DNA of 64,000 nucleotides from B1Sed10-231 sp046483385 (GTDB lineage: Bacteria; Planctomycetota; Brocadiia; SM23-32), in assembly GCA_046483385.1 (NCBI GenBank), contig JAWODG010000194.1, forward strand, positions 1-64,000, given 5' to 3'. The notes below the pieces were generated by a model. The model was not told the origin of the DNA, searched no databases, and worked only from the letters and a program-made list of their open reading frames with translations. The translations under genes were made by a program, and so were the position numbers. This document shows, in pieces, positions 25,809-34,319 of the stretch (the first letter of the stretch is position 1; each line of letters starts with the position of its first letter).

Positions 25809-25903
25809 AGGAAAGCTCCGCTTCCGGCGCCAAATCGGCCGAACTGACCCCAACGAGCACCACGCCCGCGCCCTCGGCGGGGCAGTGCGAAGGGCGGGAT
25901 AAA

Positions 25904-25938
25904 CACCGAGGCACGGAGGACACGGAGAACGGCAAACG
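25904..25938. repeat. CACGGAG-type dispersed repeat
   Basis: The stretch contains ACCGAGGCACGGAGG followed by ACACGGAGAACGGCAAACG, a near-tandem unit of about eight bases. Similar runs occur at about 27713-27750 and 63069-63560. It lies in the 25678-26195 gap, which has no credible gene. Confidence 0.55.
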
Positions 25939-26087
25939 ACAACGGCAGAAGTAGCGCTCCCGACCCGAGATAGTCCTCGTACTCGCTCTTGCTCTCTGGG
26001 CGCCGAAGTCTCGGCGAAGGCGGCTCGTCCTCGTCTCTGTCTCCTTCACCCCCGGAGGACGCCGAGGGCTGCGACGCGCCGCCGTTC

Positions 26088-26118
26088 ATTCATAATTCAG
26101 GATTCAGGATTCATAATT
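26088..26118. repeat. Short AT-rich repeat
   Basis: ATTCATAATT occurs at 26088-26097 and again at 26109-26118, with CAGGATT twice between them. It is an AT-rich island in GC-rich DNA, just upstream of the GH57-like gene, whose likely -10 is TATGAT at 26155-26160. Confidence 0.5.
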
Positions 26119-26195
26119 GGCCCCGCCCCGCTTCGCCGCCCGGGCCGTTTCGGTTATGATTGCGGGCGTGACTTTATCCGAAGGGGGCCGTCCCC

Positions 26196-27683
26196 ATGGA
26201 CTACGTGGCCATTTTTCACGCCAACCTGAACTACGCTTTCCTGGAGCCGTTCTTCTTCGAGCGCACCATCCGCGCGTCCTACGAGACGATCATCGACGTG
26301 TTCCGGGAGCGCTGTCCGGACGCGAAATACGTCTTCGAAGCCTCCGGCTACACCGTCGAGCACATCGCCAAGGTCTGCCCGGACGTCTTCGACAAGCTCA
26401 AGGACGCCATCGAGCGGGGCCAGTGCGAGTTCATGGGCTCCCCCTACGCCCACCCCATCCTGGCCAATATCCCCGAGGAAGACGGCCGCTGGGCCAACGA
26501 GTTCGCCATGCGCACCTTCGAGGAATACCTGGGCTTCCGCCCGGAGAGCGGCTGGAATCCCGAGTGCACCTGGCGCCAGCACGTGCCGCGAACCTTCCGG
26601 GACGTCGGCTACAAGTACCTGACGCTGGACTTCGAGAGCTACAAGGTCTCCACGGACAAGGAGTACGGGTGGGTGGAGCGCAACCGCGGGCGCAACATCT
26701 ACTGGGGCGGCCACCTGCCCGAGTACGATCTTGACCCGGACGATCCCGCCCTGCACAGGCCCTTCCAAGACGTGGTGCCCGGCCTGGGCGGCATGTGCCG
26801 CAGCGACCGGCTGGCCGGCCGCTCCATCGGCTACTTCCTGGGCCGTGTGCCGCTCGAGGACTACATCGAGAACATCGAGCGCTGGTCCGGCAGCGGCGGG
26901 GACGGCTCGCTGATCATCGTGGCCGACGACGCGGAGTACTGCGGCACGCGGGGATACTACGACATCAAGCACTACGGCGACTACTCGAAGTGCTTCGGCG
27001 TGGTGCCCGAAGCCGGCGACCGGCTGGAGGCGATGGTCAACGCCGTCTGCGAGCTGGGCGACATGATCACCTTCAAGGAGGCCTGCGAGAAGGAGCCCGT
27101 GGGCGAGCCGTTCTTCGTGGAGGACGGCATGGCGTGGCACCGCACCTACGCGGAGGTCTGGGGCAGCACCCCGGAGGCCAAACGGTTCGACCCGCAGCTC
27201 GACCTGATCCGCCAGGACTACAAGCGGAACGTGCAGCCCGTGGCGGAGGCCGACGAGCAATACAACGAGCTGGTGGACAAGTTCTGGTTCCACCTGACGT
27301 GCGCGGCCAACAGCGACGGCCGCTGGCCCCCGCCCCCGCGGGAGACCAGCGAATACCACCGCGGGTGGGTCGAGCGCGAGATAGACCGCGCCCGGCAGGC
27401 ACTCGACCAGCTCAAGGCGGCCGTCGGCGGTCCCATCGTCGTGGGGGAAGAGCGGAAAGCGGAATCGGCCACGAAACACGTCATGACGCGCGAGTTCACC
27501 GTGGACGAGGTGCCGGACCTCAACTGGAAAGAGTTGCAGGATGCCCTCTACTACGCCCACGCCCTGAACGACGAACCGGAGACCTGCGAAGAGGGCGCCG
27601 AGCTTATCCGCGCGGTGTTCGCCGAATACGAGCGCCGCGGCGTCGACCGCTGCGAGCCGCCGCGGATACGGGAGTGCGACTGA
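26196..27683 (+). CDS. Glycoside hydrolase family 57-like protein
   Basis: The 495-residue cytoplasmic protein resembles GH57 and related (beta/alpha)7-barrel hydrolases. It shows VAIFHANLNYAFLEP near the N-terminus with the early conserved His, GQCEFMGSPYAHPILANIP, then GWNPECTWRQHVPRTFRDVGYKYLTLDFESY, where GH57 enzymes place their conserved acidic residues. LIIVADDAEYCGTRGYYDIKHY follows. GH57 members act on alpha-glucans or galactosides, but this sequence is divergent and the substrate is unknown. AAGGGGG precedes the ATG. It stands alone between repeat-bearing gaps. Confidence 0.7.
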   Translation: MDYVAIFHANLNYAFLEPFFFERTIRASYETIIDVFRERCPDAKYVFEASGYTVEHIAKVCPDVFDKLKDAIERGQCEFMGSPYAHPILANIPEEDGRWANEFAMRTFEEYLGFRPESGWNPECTWRQHVPRTFRDVGYKYLTLDFESYKVSTDKEYGWVERNRGRNIYWGGHLPEYDLDPDDPALHRPFQDVVPGLGGMCRSDRLAGRSIGYFLGRVPLEDYIENIERWSGSGGDGSLIIVADDAEYCGTRGYYDIKHYGDYSKCFGVVPEAGDRLEAMVNAVCELGDMITFKEACEKEPVGEPFFVEDGMAWHRTYAEVWGSTPEAKRFDPQLDLIRQDYKRNVQPVAEADEQYNELVDKFWFHLTCAANSDGRWPPPPRETSEYHRGWVEREIDRARQALDQLKAAVGGPIVVGEERKAESATKHVMTREFTVDEVPDLNWKELQDALYYAHALNDEPETCEEGAELIRAVFAEYERRGVDRCEPPRIRECD

Positions 27684-27849
27684 GCGGAGGCCGGCTGCCC
27701 GAGGCGGGATTCTTAGCCACGGAGGGCAGCAAGGCCACGAGGACGGGAGAGACGCTGTGGGTTTTGCATGCCCTGCTCATGGAATCCCCGGGGGCGCACC
27801 GAGGCAGAGAAACTACGAGCGAGAGGGCGGCTGGGGGCGGCCTCCATGG

Positions 27850-27888
27850 CACAGCCGCCCTTGGCTGTGAACGGCCGCGCAAGCGGCC
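27850..27888. repeat. Double hairpin in the intergenic gap
   Basis: CACAGCC (27850-27856) pairs with GGCTGTG (27863-27869), and GGCCGC (27873-27878) with GCGGCC (27883-27888) around a GCAA loop. They lie between convergent genes and could end transcription from both sides, although no T-run follows. The GGCACAGCCG part recurs in the repeats at 63 kb. Confidence 0.45.
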
Positions 27889-27918
27889 GAGAAGGAGATG
27901 CCCGGACTGCGGCGCTCC

Positions 27919-28803
27919 TCAAGCCGAGGCCAGGGTCCGATACAGCAATTCGAAGGTGCCGTCGCGGTCTATCTGGTAGACGCGCACGATGCGCCCGAAG
28001 GTTCGCTGCCAGTTGTAGCGCAGGTCGTTGTCCACCGACGGGGCGTCCGTCTCCTCCCGGTACGCCAGTGACGGGTCCACCAGAAACGCGATGTCGCCGA
28101 GGTCGTAGAACGCCTTCCTCGGACTGCGCCAGTGCTCCGTGCGAAGACGGATCTCATGCAGGTAGCGCCCTATCTGGCCGCAGGGGGCCAGCCCCCGCTC
28201 CGTCTCCTCGACCGGCGCGCGGAGATAGGTGCCCGTGTCGAACAGCACCAGGGGGAGCTTCGAGGTGAACAGCACGCGCGCCGCCTTCAGGTCGCCCACA
28301 ACGTTGAAGTTGGAGCACTTCTCGGGCCAAAACTGCGTTCGCCCGTGGTAGAGCACCACGATACGTTCGGCGATGCGCGGCTCCTTCAGGTACGCCGAGA
28401 CGGTGTTCGTGCACGCGCCCAGCACGGCGATCCAGAGCGGTTCCTCCGGGGTATGCTGCATCGCCTTTTCGACAATGAAGCCCGCCCCCTCCGACTCCGA
28501 CGGGACCGAACTGTACTGCAGGGGATCACCGCCTTTGCGGACCGGCCAACGACCTTCCATGCCGCAGTGGTTCAGCACGCGTTCTATCTCTTCGGCGGCC
28601 TTGACTGTGCTGCCCGGGTCGTCGGCGAAGTGGGTCGCGACGAATCCCTGCAGGTCAAAACGGTCGGGCCGGTGAACGGCCAGCGCAATGGCGAACTGGT
28701 CGTCCACCTCGCACCCGCAGTCGGTGTCGATCAGCAGAGGAATTCGCGCGTCCGGCGCGGGGATCTCCGGCACCCGGTGCTTCCCTTCGTGACTGGCAGT
28801 CAT
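27919..28803 (-). CDS. Inosine/uridine-preferring nucleoside hydrolase-like protein
   Basis: The N-terminal IPLLIDTDCGCEVDDQFAIALA is the aspartate cluster that holds calcium and the ribose in nucleoside hydrolases, although it is two residues longer than the usual DTDxGxDD spacing. Later family features are AVLGACTNTVSAYLKEP and a C-terminal DIAFLVDPSL. At 294 residues the length is typical. Such enzymes split nucleosides into base and ribose. The start at 28803 has GGAG upstream; a frame opening at 29214 would run across the divergent promoter and is not credible. A TAGAAT at 28842-28847 may be its -10. Confidence 0.8.
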   Translation of the reverse strand: MTASHEGKHRVPEIPAPDARIPLLIDTDCGCEVDDQFAIALAVHRPDRFDLQGFVATHFADDPGSTVKAAEEIERVLNHCGMEGRWPVRKGGDPLQYSSVPSESEGAGFIVEKAMQHTPEEPLWIAVLGACTNTVSAYLKEPRIAERIVVLYHGRTQFWPEKCSNFNVVGDLKAARVLFTSKLPLVLFDTGTYLRAPVEETERGLAPCGQIGRYLHEIRLRTEHWRSPRKAFYDLGDIAFLVDPSLAYREETDAPSVDNDLRYNWQRTFGRIVRVYQIDRDGTFELLYRTLASA

Positions 28804-28903
28804 GGGTGCAAAGCTCCATTGCAGGGACGGAGGGGACCGCGATTCTACACGGGAGTTTGGCTTCTCGCCAGCGCCCTGAACCAGCCAGGACGGCCGGTTC
28901 GCC

Positions 28904-28931
28904 TTGACAGCGAGACAGCAGGTTCTACCCT
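28904..28931 (+). promoter_or_regulatory. Promoter of the beta-helix protein gene
   Basis: TTGACA (28904-28909), 16 bases, then TACCCT (28926-28931), facing the gene that starts at 29017. The -35 is perfect, while the -10 and spacing are only fair. Confidence 0.45.
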
Positions 28932-29016
28932 GAAGCGGTGCCGGAACCGCAAGACAGGAGAAGGCGAGTTCACGCAACCGGCCGACGCTCGCCGATCGAC
29001 GGAAGGGACACATGCC

Positions 29017-31305
29017 GTGACAAACGCGATGCGAACTGTGCGATGCTTCTGGGTAGTGCTCGCTGTTCTGACACTCATGGGACAACACGCCGTCCGGGCC
29101 GGCAGCCAGACAGACAATGCGGCTGTTGACCGGTTGACCTGGGGCATTGGCGACCATTACAAGTTGCCAACCGACGCCGACGGCTGGAGCATCGTCGAGC
29201 CCGGGAAGCGGCACCGGAAGATATACGCGGCGGCCGACGGCGAAAAGGGCAACTCCGGCCTCTCACCCGACAGTCCCGTCAATCTGAAAGCCGGCCGGCG
29301 CATGATCCGCAAGCGAAGCTCCGACTGGCTTCTGCTGCGGCGCGGCGACGTTTTCGGCGGCGGGATATCTCTCGGTGAGAACATGCTGGGGGAGTCCCCG
29401 CTGCGCCCCATCCTCATCGGGGCCTACGGCGAAGGTCCGCGACCGGTGATCCAGGGCGTGGGGGCCATCAAGAGCTTCCCGCGGGGAAACATCGTAATCC
29501 GAGACCTGCACCTGCGAGGGGGCAGGTTCAGAGTCATCACAAAAGGGCCCTTCCAGAACGTGCTCTTGGAAAACGTGCTTATGGATAATGCCTCCGGCGC
29601 TCTGGTCGGCTCTATCAGGCATCTGACCATCCGTCGGTGCGTTATCAAGGACTGCCACCGCGAGCGGCCCAAAGCCGCTCGCAGGGACCCCAACGTAGGC
29701 TGGGCGCGTGATCCCCTGGGCAACCGGCACCAGGGTTTGTTCGCTAATAAGGTGCATGGCCTGCTGGTCGAGGAGAACGTGCTGGACCACAACGGGTGGG
29801 AGGAGGGTTATGTCGAGAGCGGCGGCGGCCCGGACGATCCCCAGCCACCCAGCATGTACAGCCATAACCTCTATCTGTCCACCAAGAACCGCGACCTGAC
29901 CGTCCGCGATAACATCAACGCGCGCGCCGCCTCGCAGGCGCTTCGCGACGGCTCCGGGCAGTTCTACGTCGGCAACGTGATGATCGCCAACAACATCGGC
30001 GGCTATTCGGGCGCCGACCAGGGCCGGGGCAACTACACGACCTTCGCCGACAATGTGCTGATCCACCCGGCGGCGAAACGGGGTCCCAGGATCGGCGGGC
30101 GCGGCTGGGGCTGGTCCATGAAGGACATTGCGGGGTCGCAGGCATTGTGCAACATATTCGCCCACGCGCCCCGCGGGCAGAACCAGCCGGGGCTGAAGAG
30201 GACCGAAGGCGTGCTGGTCGAAGACTATGTGCGCTACAACTGGCATGAGAGGGAGGACCTCAACCCGACGGGCAAGCCCTTCCCCGATCCAGACCGGACC
30301 ATCACCACCTACGACCGTGAATTCGGCAGCGGAAAAGGCACCATTGAAAGCTTCATGGCGGAAGCCACCGCCCAGAGCAAGAGCAACTGGCGCCCTCGCT
30401 ACTGCGCCAAAGCCCTCGTGGAGTACTTCCAAAAGGGATTCGGCATATGGCCCGGCGAGCGAACCGAACCGGGGACGATCACCTTCACCGCCGAAGGCGG
30501 GGACCGTGTGCGGTGGGATAACAGATTCAACTGGTCGGACGAACATTCACCCATCGACGGCGACGGGGTCCGCCTCGACGGGCACGAGGTCTATTACTCC
30601 GGCACGCTCGACCTTGAATCGCTCGACCTGGGTGACGGCGGCGTGCTGCACATCCGCCAGGGACGGCTGACCCTCGGCCAGCCGGACGGCCTGGGCGCCG
30701 GCCCTCGTGGCGGCAGCGTTCTTCTCGACCGCAGCGGGTACCTCGTCCTGCACGGCCTCGTGGGGAATCACCCGATCAACTTTGCCGTCAGTGACGGCCG
30801 GCTGGAGAACCGGGGCGAGATTGGTGGTACCGATGTGCGGGTCGAGGCCGCCGGTGGCGAACTCTACCTGGCGGGCGGGGGTAACAACGTCCACCTGGGC
30901 AGCGGAAGCATTCTGAGGCTGATCGGCCCGTCCGTGCAGGCCGGTTACTACGGGAAGGGCGCGGGCCGGATTTCCTTCGAAAACGGTTCGGCACTGAGGT
31001 TTACGTGCGACGCGGAGGGCCTCAGCACGCTTGGCGAGATCATGGGCGGAGAGCAGGCAGATTCATCGCTGGTCATCGCCTCGGACCGGACCGTCCTCGC
31101 GGTTGAACTGGGGAAGCTCAGGCTGCCTCCCGGCGAACACAGCCTCCTGCTCGCGGATGTCGATCATCTCCAGGGCAGGTTCGCGGAGGAGAGGATAACC
31201 GGAGCGGGGGCTGCCGCGATCGAAGGGGCCGAGATCGAGTATGACGAGCCGGCCGGCCAGATACGGCTTCGTCTCGTGTCCTCAGGGGACAGGGCACACC
31301 CGTAA
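29017..31305 (+). CDS. Secreted right-handed beta-helix protein
   Basis: A signal peptide (FWVVLAVLTLMGQHAVRAGS) is followed by IYAAADGEKGNSGLSPDSPVNL, a typical opening of parallel beta-helix carbohydrate-active proteins. Helix rungs follow: NIVIRDLHLRGGRFRVI, NVLLENVLMDNASGALV and LTIRRCVIKDC. A second beta-rich region (about 490-760) has repeats such as GVLHIRQGRLTLGQPDG. Length is 762 residues. The start is either GTG at 29017, with AAGGG upstream, or ATG at 29029. The open frame extends nearly 900 bases further upstream only because it overlaps the nucleoside hydrolase gene. It may be a polysaccharide lyase or a structural protein; no catalytic residues could be assigned. Confidence 0.7.
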   Translation: MTNAMRTVRCFWVVLAVLTLMGQHAVRAGSQTDNAAVDRLTWGIGDHYKLPTDADGWSIVEPGKRHRKIYAAADGEKGNSGLSPDSPVNLKAGRRMIRKRSSDWLLLRRGDVFGGGISLGENMLGESPLRPILIGAYGEGPRPVIQGVGAIKSFPRGNIVIRDLHLRGGRFRVITKGPFQNVLLENVLMDNASGALVGSIRHLTIRRCVIKDCHRERPKAARRDPNVGWARDPLGNRHQGLFANKVHGLLVEENVLDHNGWEEGYVESGGGPDDPQPPSMYSHNLYLSTKNRDLTVRDNINARAASQALRDGSGQFYVGNVMIANNIGGYSGADQGRGNYTTFADNVLIHPAAKRGPRIGGRGWGWSMKDIAGSQALCNIFAHAPRGQNQPGLKRTEGVLVEDYVRYNWHEREDLNPTGKPFPDPDRTITTYDREFGSGKGTIESFMAEATAQSKSNWRPRYCAKALVEYFQKGFGIWPGERTEPGTITFTAEGGDRVRWDNRFNWSDEHSPIDGDGVRLDGHEVYYSGTLDLESLDLGDGGVLHIRQGRLTLGQPDGLGAGPRGGSVLLDRSGYLVLHGLVGNHPINFAVSDGRLENRGEIGGTDVRVEAAGGELYLAGGGNNVHLGSGSILRLIGPSVQAGYYGKGAGRISFENGSALRFTCDAEGLSTLGEIMGGEQADSSLVIASDRTVLAVELGKLRLPPGEHSLLLADVDHLQGRFAEERITGAGAAAIEGAEIEYDEPAGQIRLRLVSSGDRAHP

Positions 31306-32274
31306 CCGCACTGTGGGGCATCAGACCGGCTCCCACGTGGGCAGGGAATACGCTGCCCCGGGACCGAAGGCCCCGCCATTTCCCTCCTGTGTGGGGCCAC
31401 GCCTGAGTCCGTCGTGCTACGGCGGCCCTGCCTCGGCGGACCAGGGCCATTCAGTAGTTGCCTCCAGGAGGCCGGACCGCATTGGCCCCGGCGGGAGACC
31501 GACCGACGGGCCGCACGCACGCCACGCGCAGGCTCGGAGGCCCGCGCCTGAAGCACGCGAGCTTCAGCCGCTCAGTCAAAGCGGGTCCACCATGACAGGC
31601 TCACGGGGTTCGGGAGTGTTTCCACGAAGAGCGCCCGCAGAAGCATTGTCATTCAGAGGAGGAGCGCGGCTGCGACAACATTCATCCGCCGGCCGCACGG
31701 CGGGAATCTCTGTCTCGGAGCTCATTGCGCGCCTGCACAGCGCGATTCCCACCCGAGACGGGCAGACCTTCCCCGCCGGGTGAGTGGCATCATTGGTTCT
31801 GTCGGGCCCAACAGGAACAGCCCCCGCAAGGGGGCGGCAGTGATTAGCCCCATGGCGTAAGCCTGGGGGAAACGGACGACAAGGGCAAAAAGAGCCCGCC
31901 GCAGGGCGGGCGGCACAACCGCAGGGCACGGCTCAAGTGCCGCCCCTTGCGGGGCTCTCTTTTCTTCTCCTTACGCTCACCCGGGCTGACGCCCGGGCCT
32001 CAAACCTGCCGCCCGCCCTCCGGCGGGCTTCTGTCACTTCTGCCACCCATCATCGTTGACCGAAAGGCGAGCCTCTCACCCAGGGCGGGTAGACTCTGGC
32101 CGTCCCCTGAGTGACACAATTAGTCCTACCGGGCTCAGTGATGCAACAGAGCAGCAACAATTGAATGACCCCCCGCACTTCGCCGTGCTCTGGAATGTGC
32201 CCTCCGGCTCGGTGTATACTCGGTATCTTGTTCCCTCTGGACTTGCCCCATCAGAACGTCACACGGAGCGGACA
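31306..32274. other. Gene-free stretch of hairpins and repeat remnants
   Basis: No frame here looks like a gene. The left half (31380-31780) is GC-rich and contains pieces such as GTCATTCAGAGGAGGAGCGCGG and GGAATCTCTG that resemble dispersed repeats common in environmental genomes. The right half has closely packed stem-loops: CCCCCGCAAGGGGG near 31830, GCCCGCC-GCA-GGGCGGGC near 31893, CCCC-TTG-CGGGG near 31943, CCCGGGC-TGAC-GCCCGGG near 31980, and GCCCGCC-CTCC-GGCGGGC near 32012. A TATACT at 32215-32220 is the likely -10 for bioY. Confidence 0.6.
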
Positions 32275-32874
32275 ATGGACCACTCACACGCGTTACCACG
32301 TCTGCGTAAGTTGCGCGCCGGCGCGCACGTCTGGCGGCGCGAAGCGCCGGCACTCGTCAAACTCATGATGGCCTTCGGCATGGCGGCGCTTACCGGGGTG
32401 GCGGCCCAAGTGCGTATCCCGTTGCCCTTCACGCCCGTCCCGGTCACCGGACAGGTCTTCGCCGTGCTGCTGGCCGGCATCCTGCTCGGCGGCGCCTACG
32501 GCGGCCTCAGCCAGGCCTTCTACCTCGCATTGGGGGCGGCCGGTGTTCCGTGGGGAACCGGGTTGACCGGCGGGATGGCATGGCTGGCGGGTCCGACGGG
32601 GGGTTACCTCGTGGGCTTCGTCGCTGCCGCCGTGCTCATCGGCCGGGTGACGGACCGGTCGCCGGCGGCCCGTCGCTTCGTGCCGCAACTTGCGCTGTTG
32701 GCGTGCGGCGTCGCGGTCATCTACCTGTTCGGCATGGCCCATCTGGCCCTCAACCTGAAACTGGGGTGGCGGGCCGCCTTCCTCAATGGGGCGGTGCCGT
32801 TCCTGGGTGCCGATGCGCTGAAAGTCGCCGCCGCCGCGGCTGTCAGCACCGTGCTACTGCCCAAACAGGGCTGA
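32275..32874 (+). CDS. bioY: Biotin transporter BioY
   Basis: BioY is the substrate-binding membrane component of ECF-type biotin uptake and can work alone in some bacteria. The 199-residue protein has six hydrophobic segments and the family hallmarks: VRIPLPFTPVPVTGQVFAVLLAGILLGG, GLTGGMAWLAGPTGGYLVGF, then the C-terminal PFLGADALKVAAAA. GGAG is six bases before the ATG at 32275; the frame opens earlier but that part is not family-like. No ECF ATPase or EcfT gene is nearby. A biotin ligase lies further along at 55878, so biotin is scavenged and used. Confidence 0.92.
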   Translation: MDHSHALPRLRKLRAGAHVWRREAPALVKLMMAFGMAALTGVAAQVRIPLPFTPVPVTGQVFAVLLAGILLGGAYGGLSQAFYLALGAAGVPWGTGLTGGMAWLAGPTGGYLVGFVAAAVLIGRVTDRSPAARRFVPQLALLACGVAVIYLFGMAHLALNLKLGWRAAFLNGAVPFLGADALKVAAAAAVSTVLLPKQG

Positions 32875-32987
32875 CCGGCTGAGTTCGGATCGGAGCACCT
32901 TCAGCCGGCGCGGTGGACACCCCTTTGGCCCTCTGATATTCTCTCCTCGGCACGTCATCCGTGCGTTCATGTCTGGGGAGGCTTCTC

Positions 32988-34319
32988 ATGAGTAGCGAAG
33001 CGTACGTTCCGGTGGAGGTCCGCGGCAAGGAGATCGTCGAGGTCAAGGAATGGCCGCCGGAGCACGACCCCGCCGAATGTTTCCGGTTCCGCTACTACGT
33101 CCAGACTACGCAGGACCTGGAGGAGGTCACCCACCGCATTGCCCTGGAGGAGACAACGGGCCGCTGGATAGGGCAGTTCGCGGAGCCGACGGACATCTAC
33201 CGCCGCGCCCGGGCTGAGGCGGTGCGCATGGAGCGTTACGGCGAGGGTGAGGCCGTAATCGAGGTGCTCTCGCCCGTCTCAAACGTTGACGCGAACGCGG
33301 ACCCCTTCTACCAGCTCCAGATGCTGTCGGTGGGCGGCCCCATACTGGAGTTCGTCTTCTACGACAGGGTCGCCTTTCTGGACTTCGAGCTGCCCGAGTC
33401 CTTTAGAGAATTGTTCCCCGGGCCGCGGTTCGGCATCCGGCGGCTCCGGGAGATGGTGGGGCTGGCGGGCGGCGAGCCGCTGGTCGGCACCATTGTCAAG
33501 CCGTGCTGCGGGCTGGAGCCCGGGGAGGTGGCCGAGCGCATCGCGCGGGCGGTGCGCGGGGGCGCCGTTGCCATCAAGGACGACGAGAAGATGATGAACC
33601 CGTCCTACTGCCCGCTCGAGCCTAAGGTGAAAGCGGTCGCCGAGGCGCTGGAACGGGTCAGGGAGGAAACAGGTCGACGTGCCATCTACATGCCGCACAT
33701 GCCTTTCCGCTCCGACCGCCTCAGGGAGGCCGCTCGGCGTGTGCTGGACTGGGGAGCCACCGGTATCATGTTCAACGCCACGCTGGCCCATAGCCTCGGC
33801 GCGCTGCAGATCATCGCCTCCGACCCGGGTATTGAGGCGCCCCTCTACGCCCACTGCGGCGGGCTGGCCGCGCTGACTACCGGGCCGCGGCGGATCGACG
33901 CTCGGGTCATCGCAAAGCTGGCGCGGCTCTGCGGGGCTGACTTCTTCCAGATAGGGGTCTTCGGCGTGGACGACTGTCACGTCAACTCCCGCGACCCCTC
34001 CCTGCTACACATGCTGGCCGACACGTTCAGGGAGCCGTGGGGCGATCTGAACGACACCGTGCCGGTCACCGCCGGCGGGCTGGGGGCGACGAAGGTCGGC
34101 CTGAACATGCGCGAGATGCACCGGGACGATCTGGGATATGCCGTGGGTCTGCTGGCGGGAAGCAACCTGCTGGACCACCCGGACGGGCCGGAGGGGGGCG
34201 CGCGCGCCATGTGGCAGGCCGCCGAAGCTTACAAGTCGGACGGAGTTGTGGACGCCGCTGAATTGGCCGACTATGCCCGCCGGAATGGCCTCGGTGAACT
34301 GCGCGTACTCACGGAGTGA
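32988..34319 (+). CDS. RuBisCO-like protein (form IV)
   Basis: The 443-residue protein aligns with the RuBisCO large subunit across its barrel. The catalytic loop reads GTIVKPCCGL, keeping the first Lys of GTIxKPK but replacing the second with Cys. The carbamate/metal site GGAVAIKDDEKM keeps Lys, Asp and Glu. HCGGLAAL replaces HRAGHxA, losing the second His. The loop-6 Lys region is not recognisable, and VTAGGLGATKV replaces the SGG phosphate site. Carboxylase activity is therefore unlikely. It probably carries out an enolase- or isomerase-type step on a sugar-derived substrate. A strong GGGGAGG site precedes the ATG. It is coupled to a PfkB-type kinase gene. Confidence 0.9.
   Translation: MSSEAYVPVEVRGKEIVEVKEWPPEHDPAECFRFRYYVQTTQDLEEVTHRIALEETTGRWIGQFAEPTDIYRRARAEAVRMERYGEGEAVIEVLSPVSNVDANADPFYQLQMLSVGGPILEFVFYDRVAFLDFELPESFRELFPGPRFGIRRLREMVGLAGGEPLVGTIVKPCCGLEPGEVAERIARAVRGGAVAIKDDEKMMNPSYCPLEPKVKAVAEALERVREETGRRAIYMPHMPFRSDRLREAARRVLDWGATGIMFNATLAHSLGALQIIASDPGIEAPLYAHCGGLAALTTGPRRIDARVIAKLARLCGADFFQIGVFGVDDCHVNSRDPSLLHMLADTFREPWGDLNDTVPVTAGGLGATKVGLNMREMHRDDLGYAVGLLAGSNLLDHPDGPEGGARAMWQAAEAYKSDGVVDAAELADYARRNGLGELRVLTE

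Noticed and set aside
28132..29016. Upstream extension of the beta-helix protein frame
   Set aside because: It is antisense to the nucleoside hydrolase gene; the signal peptide and ribosome site appear only at 29017 or 29029.
31241..31783. Open frame of about 180 codons after the beta-helix gene
   Set aside because: It overlaps the end of that gene, has no ribosome site, and shows the Arg/Pro/Gly-rich composition of non-coding GC-rich DNA.
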